Source: JAZGAE01 sp036475545
GTDB taxonomy: Bacteria > Pseudomonadota > Alphaproteobacteria > DATDPM01
Length of the DNA stretch: 28,407 nucleotides
Direction of reading: 5' to 3'
NCBI GenBank assembly: GCA_036475545.1
Contig: JAZGAE010000018.1
Coordinates: 1-28,407 of the forward strand
Shown here piece after piece: positions 23,211 to 28,407 of this stretch; within the stretch, counting starts at the first letter, position 1, and the number at the start of each line of letters is the position of its first letter. The translations under genes and the position numbers were made by a program. Under the pieces are notes generated by a model. It had not been told where the DNA came from, made no database searches, and worked only from the letters and a program-made list of their open reading frames with translations.

Positions 23211-23519
23211 ATGAAGGCTGACGCGACCAAGGCCCGCATCTACCGGCCCGCGAGGACGGCCACCCAGGCGGGGTGCGCCGGCACCCGGAAATGGGTGTTG
23301 GAGTTCGAGCCGGCTTCGCCGCGGACCCGGGACCCGCTCATGGGCTGGACCAGCTCCGCCGACACCCGCCAGCAGCTTCGGCTCACCTTCGACAACCTGG
23401 ACGAGGCGGTCAACTACGCCGAGAGAGAGGGCTTGGCCTACGCCGTCGAATTGCCGCGACGGGCGAGGCGCCGCTCCAAGATCTACGCCGACAATTTCAG
23501 GTACATGCGCCCGCACTAG
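23211..23519 (+). CDS. NADH dehydrogenase accessory subunit, NDUFS4 family (ETC complex I subunit)
   Basis: This 102-residue protein belongs to the ETC complex I subunit (NDUFS4/18 kDa) family, a supernumerary complex I subunit shared by mitochondria and alphaproteobacteria. Recognisable text is ARIYRPARTATQAG, WVLEFEP, DPLMGWTSSADTRQQLRLTF, the YAEREGLAYAVELP stretch, and the C-terminal KIYADNFRYMRP. It should bind peripherally at the N-module/Q-module junction of the hydrophilic arm. GAAAGG sits just upstream of the ATG. The gene lies between tRNA-Pro and tRNA-Arg on the same strand. Confidence 0.93.
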   Translation: MKADATKARIYRPARTATQAGCAGTRKWVLEFEPASPRTRDPLMGWTSSADTRQQLRLTFDNLDEAVNYAEREGLAYAVELPRRARRRSKIYADNFRYMRPH

Positions 23520-23524
23520 TACCG

Positions 23525-23556
23525 CCGCTATTATGATAGCGGGGACCGGGGGGTCC
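23525..23556 (+). terminator. Tandem hairpins after the NDUFS4-like gene
   Basis: CCGCTAT/ATAGCGG (23525-23542, loop TATG) is followed at once by GGACC/GGTCC (23543-23556, loop GGGG), 5 bases past the stop codon. There is no T tract. They could stabilise the mRNA 3' end or mark RNA processing between this gene and tRNA-Arg. Confidence 0.4.
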
Positions 23557-23609
23557 GGATCGCCGTCCGCCTGTGCTAGTCTGGCGTCCGAGTGTCGCGA
23601 TGCCTTCAC

Positions 23610-23686
23610 GCGCCCTTAGCTCAGCTGGATAGAGCAACGGCCTTCTAAGCCGTAGGTCGCAGGTTCGAATCCTGCAGGGCGCGCCA
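23610..23686 (+). tRNA. tRNA-Arg (anticodon TCT)
   Basis: The acceptor GCGCCCT (23610-23616) pairs with AGGGCGC (23676-23682), followed by G and encoded CCA. The anticodon stem ACGGC/GCCGT encloses CTTCTAA with anticodon TCT. D-arm (GCTCAGCTGGATAGAGC) and T-arm (GCAGGTTCGAATCCTGC) are intact. Confidence 0.96.
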
Positions 23687-23717
23687 ATCTTTCCAATGGA
23701 TTACGACGCCTCAGGGG

Positions 23718-23744
23718 GGCCGAAAGTCGCCGCCGACTTCGGCC
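23718..23744 (-). terminator. Possible hairpin terminator of the molybdate operon
   Basis: GGCCGAA-A-GTCG and CGAC-TTCGGCC form an 11-bp stem with one bulged base and a 4-base loop, 20 bases past the modC stop. No T run follows on the minus strand, so the assignment is tentative. Confidence 0.45.
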
Positions 23745-23764
23745 GACGGCCGGCCGGGGGCTGG

Positions 23765-24883
23765 CTACGTCCCCTCCCGTCCCGAGGCGGCGTTCCCGCC
23801 GCGGCGGCCGAGGCTATGCCCGCCGATGGCGACGGCCTTGACGAGGGCGTAGACAGGCGTTCCGACCTCGAGGCCCAGATCGTGCACCGACTTGGCGCTG
23901 ATGCGGGCCCAGAGCGGCGAGCCGATGTCGACCAGGACGTCGGCCTGGTCGACGTCGGCGGCGATCTCGGTGACGGTGCCGGGAAAGGCGTTGAGGATGC
24001 TGATGTTCGACGGGCGCTCGAGCGCCAGTGACACGTCGCGCGCCCGCACGCGCACGCGCAGGGTCTCGCCGACGGGGAGACGCACGCGGGGAACGCAAAG
24101 CCGCCCGCCCTCGAACGCCAGGTGGGTGAGGCCGAAGGCTTCGTCGTGGGACTCGACCGTCACCATCAGCACCGAGCCGGCCTCGTAGCGGCCGGTGAGG
24201 GGGCGCAGGTCGAGCCGGCTCATCACCTCGTCCAAGGGGCCGACCGCGGCGACCCGGCCGTCGGAGAGCAGCACCACGGTGTCGGCGAGCCGCACGATCT
24301 CCTCCATGAAGTGGCTGACGTAGACGACCGCGAGCCTGAGCTCGTCGCGCAACCGCTCGATGAAGGGGAGGATCTCGTTCTTGCGGGACGCGTCGAGCGA
24401 AGCCAACGGCTCGTCCATGAGAAGCACCCTCGGGCTCACGAGCAGCGCGCGCCCGATGGCGACCCGCTGCTTCTCCCCGCCCGACAGGTCCGCCGGCCGG
24501 CGCTTGAGGAACGGCCTCAAGCCCAGCAAGTCGACCACGTGATCGAAGCCGATCCGGCGCTCGGGCTTCGGCGTCCGGCGCATCCCGTAGGCGAGGTTGC
24601 CGGCGACATTGAGGTGAGGGAACAGGCGGCCCTCCTGGAAGACGTAACCGAGGTGGCGCTGCTCCGGCGGCAGGTCGATGCCCTGCTGCGAGTCGAACAG
24701 CACGCGGCCGTCTAGGACGATGCGCCCCTCATCGGGGCGGGCGAGCCCCGCGATGAGATTGACGGCCGAGGTCTTGCCGGAGCCGGAGCGGCCGAAAAGC
24801 GCGGTGATGCCCCCCGGCTCGACGGAGAAGCGCACGTCGAGGGCGAAGTTTCCGAAACGGCGTCGGACGTCGACGTCCAGCAT
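23765..24883 (-). CDS. modC: Molybdate ABC transporter ATP-binding protein ModC
   Basis: ModC is the ATPase subunit that powers molybdate import through ModB. This protein has 372 residues. The ABC domain shows the Walker A motif FGRSGSGKTSAVN (about 30-42), a Q-loop in YVFQEGRLFPHL, the signature DLSGGEKQRVAIGRAL, Walker B RVLLMDEPLASLD and an H-loop in YVSHFMEE. The C-terminal third contains a Mop/TOBE domain (about 290-355, VRARDVSLALERPSNISILN), which binds oxyanion in ModC proteins. ATG 24883 is preferred: it gives MLDVDVRRRFG, like other ModC, with AGGGG 9 bases upstream. The TTG at 24892, overlapping the modB stop, is an alternative. It is the last gene of the fusion-modB-modC operon. 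Confidence 0.95.
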   Translation of the reverse strand: MLDVDVRRRFGNFALDVRFSVEPGGITALFGRSGSGKTSAVNLIAGLARPDEGRIVLDGRVLFDSQQGIDLPPEQRHLGYVFQEGRLFPHLNVAGNLAYGMRRTPKPERRIGFDHVVDLLGLRPFLKRRPADLSGGEKQRVAIGRALLVSPRVLLMDEPLASLDASRKNEILPFIERLRDELRLAVVYVSHFMEEIVRLADTVVLLSDGRVAAVGPLDEVMSRLDLRPLTGRYEAGSVLMVTVESHDEAFGLTHLAFEGGRLCVPRVRLPVGETLRVRVRARDVSLALERPSNISILNAFPGTVTEIAADVDQADVLVDIGSPLWARISAKSVHDLGLEVGTPVYALVKAVAIGGHSLGRRGGNAASGREGT

Positions 24884-24888
24884 GATCG

Positions 24889-25581
24889 TCAACCCCTGAC
24901 CCGGGCGGTCACCCGCCGGGCGATGAGCTCCGAGGCGACCAGCGCCACCACGGCCAAGGCGACCGACAGCAGCACGAGCCGGAGCGCGCCGGTCTCCCCG
25001 CCGGGCGTCTGGGCCAGCGTGTAGAGCGCGAGCGGCAGCGTGCGAGTCTGGCCGGGGATGTTGGAGACGAAGGTGATGGTGGCTCCGAATTCGCCGAGGC
25101 TGCGGGCGAAGGCGAGGATCATCCCGGTGATGATGCCGGGCGTGATCAGCGGGACCGTGATGGTGGCGAAGACCCGAAGCGGCCCGGCGCCGAGGGTCCG
25201 GGCGGCGGCCTCGAGCCTGCGGTCCACCGCCTCCAGCGACAGCCGCAGCGCCCGGACCATCAACGGGAAGGCCATCACCGCGGCGGCGATGGCGGCGCCT
25301 CTCCAGGTGAACGCCACGGTGATGCCGAAGGTCTCATAGAGCCAGGCCCCCACCAGGCCTTTCCGCCCAAGGAGGATCAGCAACACGTATCCCACCGCCA
25401 CCGGCGGCAACACGAGGGGCAAGTGCACCACCGTGTCGAGCACGATCTTGCCGGGGAAGTCCCGCCGCGCCAGCAGCCAGGCGACGAGGAGGCCGGCCGG
25501 CAGGCTCACCAGCACGCTCCAGAAGGAGACGCGAAGGCTCAGGAGAAGAGCCTCCGTCTCGAACGGGGTCAAGGCCATCAC
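24889..25581 (-). CDS. modB: Molybdate ABC transporter permease ModB
   Basis: ModB is the inner-membrane permease subunit for molybdate import. The protein has 230 residues and about five membrane helices. The ABC-permease EAA loop reads LEAAARTLGAGPLRVFATITVPL. The family text HLPLVLPPVAVGYVLLILLGRKG and FARSLGEFGATITFVSNIPGQTRTLPLALY is typical of ModB. The start is GTG at 25581 or the adjacent ATG at 25578. Only four bases separate the GTG from the stop of the upstream fusion gene, and no independent Shine-Dalgarno is evident, so translation is probably coupled. modC begins about 5 bases after its stop. Confidence 0.96.
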   Translation of the reverse strand: MMALTPFETEALLLSLRVSFWSVLVSLPAGLLVAWLLARRDFPGKIVLDTVVHLPLVLPPVAVGYVLLILLGRKGLVGAWLYETFGITVAFTWRGAAIAAAVMAFPLMVRALRLSLEAVDRRLEAAARTLGAGPLRVFATITVPLITPGIITGMILAFARSLGEFGATITFVSNIPGQTRTLPLALYTLAQTPGGETGALRLVLLSVALAVVALVASELIARRVTARVRG

Positions 25582-25585
25582 CGAG

Positions 25586-27262
25586 CTAATTCACCGTGAA
25601 ACCGTGTCGTTCGAAAACGGCGCGCGCGGGCGGCGAAACCAGGAAGTCGTAGAACGCCCGCCCAACGGGTCCGGCGCCCTTGACGAGCGCCACCGCGTAG
25701 GTCACCGGCGGGTGGGCACGGTCCGGGAACACGCCGACCACCTTTACCTTGCCGCTCGCGGCGGCATCGCTGGCATACACGATTCCGGCGGCGGCTTCAC
25801 CCCGTTCCACGAAGGCCAGCACCGCGCGCACGTCGGCCATCGGCGCCAGCTTGGACTCCAACGACCGCCACACCCCGAGCGTCGTCAGCGCCGCCTTGGC
25901 GTATATGCCCGCCGGCACGAAGCCGGGATCGCCGAGCGCGAGCCGGCCGTCGCCGAGGGCGTCGGCCAGCGCGAAGCCCGGCTCGATGGCCAGGTCCAAG
26001 GGGCTCTCCGCCGGCGCAATCAGGACCAGCCGGTTGCCGAGGAAGCTCTGGCGGCTGGCGGGCTCGATGCCGTCGCGCTCCGCCAGGTAGTCCATCCATT
26101 GCTCGCTCGCCGAAATGAAGAGCTCCGCCGGCGCGCCATTCTCGATCTGGCGGGCGAGCGTCGCGGAGGCGGCGAACGACGCGATGACCTCTCCCAGCCC
26201 CTCGGCGGCGAAGCGGTCGGCGATCTCGAGCACCGCGTCGGTGGCGCTGGCGGCGGCGAAGACCAGCACCTTGCCGGGCTCGGCCGCGGTCTCGGCCGCC
26301 GTGGCGGCGGCCGGCGCGGCGGTGAGGCAAAGCGCGAGCGCCAGCGCGGCGGAGGCGCGCGAGGCCGCGCCCGGGGGCTCGGACGCGTCCGGGCACCGGC
26401 CGGTCTCGATCTGCACCACCGAGTGGGACACCCGGAACACGTCGTTGAGGTAGGCCTTGATGGCGCGCAGGGCCCCCTCCCGGTCCGCCCCGGCCTCGAC
26501 GCTCGCGTGCAGCGTCACCAGCGGCCGGCCGGACGTGAGCGACCAGGCGTGGATGTGGTGAACGTCGCGGACGTGGGGCACGAGCCGGACCAGCTCGTCG
26601 CGCATTCGCTCCAGGTCCAGCTCCTCCGGCGTCCCCTCGAGCAGGATGTGGGTCGAGGCTTTGACGAGCGCCCAGGCGCTGCGCAGGATCAAGAGGGCCA
26701 CCAGCAGCGACAGCAACGGGTCGATCTGGGTCCAGCCGGTCAGCAGGATCACCACGGCGGCGGAAATCGCCGCCACCGAGCCGAGCATGTCGCCGATCAC
26801 GTGCAGCATCGCCCCGCGGAGATTGATGTGCTCTTCGCCGTCGAGCTTCAACAGGCGCAGGGTGAGGAGGTTGACGAAAAGCCCGACCACCGCGATGCCC
26901 AGCATGGGACCCGCCCGGACGGGGATGGGCTCGGCGATCCTGAGCGCCGCCTCGACCATGATCCACAAGGCGACCCCGGTGAGGGCGATGCCGTTGACCC
27001 AGGCGGCCAGCACCTCGAAGCGGCGGTAGCCGTAGGAGCGCCGGGGGTCGGGCGGGCGCCGGCCGAACCAGAATCCGGCGAGCGCCAGGCTCAGCGCCGC
27101 GGCGTCCGTGAGCATGTGCCCCGCATCGGCGAGCAGCGCCAGCGACCCGGTGAGCAGGCCGCCCACGGCCTCCACCACCATGAAGACGGCCACCAGGCCC
27201 AGGGCCCACGCGAGGCGCCGCTCCACGCGGCTCAGCCCCGATCTGTCACCAGCCTCGGCCAT
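25586..27262 (-). CDS. Cation diffusion facilitator fused in frame to molybdate-binding protein ModA
   Basis: One 558-residue open frame joins two proteins that are normally separate. Residues 1-290 form a complete CzcD/ZitB-type cation exporter with six membrane helices. The metal pairs His49/Asp53 (GHMLTD) and His154/Asp158 (LHVIGD) are present, as is the cytoplasmic domain with DVHHIHAWSLTSG. A short linker (CPDASEPPGAASR) leads to a hydrophobic, signal-like segment (305-324, AALALALCLTAAPAAATAAE). Residues 331-558 form a complete ModA. Positions matching the E. coli ModA ligands are kept (Ser339, Ser366, Ala451, Val478, Tyr496), within FAAASATDA, SATLARQIENGAPAELFIS, VPAGIYAK and GIVYASDA. 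AGGAGG precedes the ATG at 27262. No ATG, GTG or TTG with a ribosome-binding site is seen near the ModA start. modB follows after four bases. Alternatives are a sequencing frameshift or cleavage after translation. Confidence 0.85.
   Translation of the reverse strand: MAEAGDRSGLSRVERRLAWALGLVAVFMVVEAVGGLLTGSLALLADAGHMLTDAAALSLALAGFWFGRRPPDPRRSYGYRRFEVLAAWVNGIALTGVALWIMVEAALRIAEPIPVRAGPMLGIAVVGLFVNLLTLRLLKLDGEEHINLRGAMLHVIGDMLGSVAAISAAVVILLTGWTQIDPLLSLLVALLILRSAWALVKASTHILLEGTPEELDLERMRDELVRLVPHVRDVHHIHAWSLTSGRPLVTLHASVEAGADREGALRAIKAYLNDVFRVSHSVVQIETGRCPDASEPPGAASRASAALALALCLTAAPAAATAAETAAEPGKVLVFAAASATDAVLEIADRFAAEGLGEVIASFAASATLARQIENGAPAELFISASEQWMDYLAERDGIEPASRQSFLGNRLVLIAPAESPLDLAIEPGFALADALGDGRLALGDPGFVPAGIYAKAALTTLGVWRSLESKLAPMADVRAVLAFVERGEAAAGIVYASDAAASGKVKVVGVFPDRAHPPVTYAVALVKGAGPVGRAFYDFLVSPPARAVFERHGFTVN
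26291..26350 (-). other. Internal signal-peptide-like segment at the CDF-ModA junction
   Basis: These 20 codons encode AALALALCLTAAPAAATAAE, preceded by SRAS and followed by TAAEPGK. The segment has the n-, h- and c-region order of a Sec signal peptide with an AxA-type cleavage site. It sits about 300 residues inside the fusion protein. CDF proteins end in the cytoplasm, so this segment would carry the ModA domain across the membrane. Confidence 0.65.
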
Positions 27263-27292
27263 ATCGCCTCCTGCTTCCCATCTTTCGGGGAG

Positions 27293-27392
27293 AGAGCGTG
27301 GAACGCAACCGGCAATCGGCCGCAGGCGCAACGCCGTGGGCGCCCGCCCCGGCGCAACGCAGCCGATTCCACCTGACCGGATTACGCTCTAG
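27293..27392. repeat. Imperfect palindromic intergenic element between hisI and the CDF-modA gene
   Basis: The element is bounded by agagcgt (27293-27299) and its exact reverse complement acgctct (27384-27390). Inside, aatcggc (27314-27320) pairs with gccgatt (27362-27368). It includes the 43-bp dispersed repeat and the 27-base segment found inverted at 1-27. Its left end is about 30 bases upstream of the start codon of the fusion gene. Confidence 0.6.
27350..27392 (-). repeat. 43-bp dispersed repeat, copy 2 (at hisI 3' end)
   Basis: Identical to 85-127 at 42 of 43 positions and in the same orientation. The TAG stop of hisI (27389-27391) lies inside it. Confidence 0.8.
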
Positions 27393-27796
27393 TCGGGGTA
27401 AAGCTCGGCGGGGTCGATTTCGACGTCGCTGATGACCTCGAGCTTGCCGCCGCGCGCGCTGCGGAAGAAGCAGCTGCGCCGGCCCGTGTGGCAGGCCACG
27501 CCCTTCTGATCCACGAGCAGGAGGACCGTGTCGCCGTCGCAGTCGAGGCGCAGCTCCACCAGGCGCTGCGTCTGGCCCGAGCGCTCGCCCTTGCGCCAGA
27601 GCTCGCCGCGCGAACGCGACCAGTAGTGCACCTGGTCCGTCGCCAGGGTCTGCGCCAGGGACTCCCGGTTCATCCACGCCATCATCAGCACCTCGCCGGT
27701 GTCGTGCTGCTGAGCGATGGCCGGAACGAACCCTTGCGCGTCGAAAACGACGGCGTCCAGGATTTCGTCCGTGGCGCGGGCCGTCTTCTCGGTCAT
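27389..27796 (-). CDS. hisI: Phosphoribosyl-AMP cyclohydrolase HisI
   Basis: HisI opens the purine ring of phosphoribosyl-AMP, the third step of histidine synthesis. This protein has 135 residues, the size of monofunctional alphaproteobacterial HisI without the HisE domain. Motifs are VLMMAWMNRESL, VHYWSRSRGELWRKGERSG, the metal-binding LDCDGDTVLLLV and CHTGRRSCFF, which supplies the Zn-ligand cysteines. GGGAGAG lies before the ATG at 27796. The last codon before TAG is GAC, so the protein ends ELYPD exactly where the dispersed repeat begins. No other his gene is in the window. Confidence 0.95.
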   Translation of the reverse strand: MTEKTARATDEILDAVVFDAQGFVPAIAQQHDTGEVLMMAWMNRESLAQTLATDQVHYWSRSRGELWRKGERSGQTQRLVELRLDCDGDTVLLLVDQKGVACHTGRRSCFFRSARGGKLEVISDVEIDPAELYPD

Positions 27797-27872
27797 GAGC
27801 GCTCTCCCGTGCTTGGCCCTGCTGGCTCGGGCCGCGTCCTTTATCTTAGATCATCCTTCGCCCCGGGTGCAG

Positions 27873-28407
27873 TCAACCGCGGGCGTCGGGTGGGCCGGCG
27901 GAGCCCAGGCAGTCGGTCAACCCCTGCGCCAGGCGGCGCATCAAGGTCAAGTAGGCGTCGGGGCCCGGCGGAATATCGGCCCCGAGCGGGTCGAGAATAC
28001 CCGTTCGCGCCCCGGTGCCGCCAACGATGGTGCGCGCCAGCGCGGGCTCGAACTGGGGCTCGGTGAAGACGCAGCGGACGCCGAGCTCCCTGAGTCTCCG
28101 GCGGATTTCCCTGACCCGCCGCACCCCGGGTTTCTGCTCGGGCGTCAAGGTGATCGCTGCCACCGCGTTGAGGCCATAGTGATGCTCGAAATACTGGAAA
28201 GCGTCGTGGAACACCACGAAAGGCACGTGCCTCACCGGCGCCAGCGCCGCCCGCAGCTCCTCGTCCAAGGCGTCGATCCGCATCCTCGCCTTGTCGCCGT
28301 TTTCCCGGTAACGCGCGCGGTTGGCGGGATCGATCGCGCCGAGGACCGCGGCCATGGTCCCGACCATCGCCTTCGCGTTCGACGGATCGAGCCAGATGTG
28401 GGGGTCC
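27873..28407 (-). CDS. znuA: Zinc ABC transporter substrate-binding protein ZnuA (5' end outside window)
   Basis: This is the C-terminal part, about 177 residues, of a cluster A-I solute-binding protein; the start lies beyond the right edge. The frame runs open from the edge, where the text DPHIWLDPSNAKAMV carries the second metal-ligand histidine of this family. Next are FVVFHDAFQYFEHHYGLNAVAAI with another ligand His, TLTPEQKPGVRRVREIRR, CVFTEPQFEP and, near the C-terminus, ILDPLGADIPPGPDAYLTLMRRL with a ligand Asp. The product captures Zn2+ (or Mn2+) in the periplasm for import. The His-rich loop typical of ZnuA would lie outside the window. The stop is TGA at 27873-27875. Confidence 0.9.
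   Translation of the reverse strand, partial: DPHIWLDPSNAKAMVGTMAAVLGAIDPANRARYRENGDKARMRIDALDEELRAALAPVRHVPFVVFHDAFQYFEHHYGLNAVAAITLTPEQKPGVRRVREIRRRLRELGVRCVFTEPQFEPALARTIVGGTGARTGILDPLGADIPPGPDAYLTLMRRLAQGLTDCLGSAGPPDARG

Noticed and set aside
25433..27376. Plus-strand open frame of 647 codons opposite modB and the CDF-modA gene
   Set aside because: It is longer than most genes here, but the product is Gly/Arg/His/Gln-rich with no membrane, signal or domain pattern. The minus strand carries well-matched protein families over the same bases.
85..27392. Idea that the two 43-bp repeats are attachment sites bounding an inserted island
   Set aside because: The enclosed 27 kb are housekeeping-type genes with tRNAs and no integrase, phage or plasmid genes. 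The repeats look like dispersed intergenic palindromes.

Overview
This 28.4 kb window is GC-rich (sampled lines run about 60-67% G+C) and densely coding. It looks like ordinary chromosome of an alphaproteobacterium, possibly Rhodospirillales-like. The support is a class I PHA synthase, a mitochondrial-type complex I accessory subunit (NDUFS4 family) between two tRNA genes, a hom-glpX-recJ gene order, a CheZ-like protein, and families common in that class (DUF2927, DUF192, periplasmic OmpA-domain proteins). The taxonomic call is inference. I see no phage, insertion sequence, integrase or CRISPR array.

Left part (1-10.9 kb). phaC is on the minus strand, divergent from an OmpA-domain lipoprotein gene that ends at a clear intrinsic terminator. 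Next comes a plus-strand group: a class I/II aminotransferase, homoserine dehydrogenase (TTGA overlap), a GlpX-type fructose-1,6-bisphosphatase homologue and RecJ, followed by tRNA-Glu(TTC). A second OmpA-domain envelope gene and a small secreted four-cysteine protein converge on a strong hairpin.

Middle part (11-22.9 kb). This holds cheZ, a DUF2927 gene whose 3' end overlaps that of a convergent YjdF/DUF2238 membrane-protein gene, and an alpha/beta hydrolase. An AT-rich island precedes a solitary FlgC-like rod protein gene with a textbook terminator. Then come an aldehyde dehydrogenase with its own terminator, an NhaD/CitMHS-type antiporter convergent with a tandem universal stress protein, a secreted DUF192 protein, a CPA2 cation:proton antiporter and an O-methyltransferase.

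Right part (23-28.4 kb). tRNA-Pro(TGG), the NDUFS4-like subunit and tRNA-Arg(TCT) are followed by minus-strand genes for metal handling: hisI, a molybdate ABC transporter operon, and a truncated znuA at the window edge. The most unusual item is the first gene of the molybdate operon. It is one uninterrupted frame that joins a complete cation diffusion facilitator (CzcD/ZitB type) to a complete ModA molybdate-binding protein through an internal signal-peptide-like segment. modB and modC follow directly.

Other points worth a second look are a GlpX homologue lacking two residues important in the E. coli enzyme, and a 43-bp dispersed repeat (42/43 identical) at the 3' ends of phaC and hisI that supplies their stop codons in different frames.
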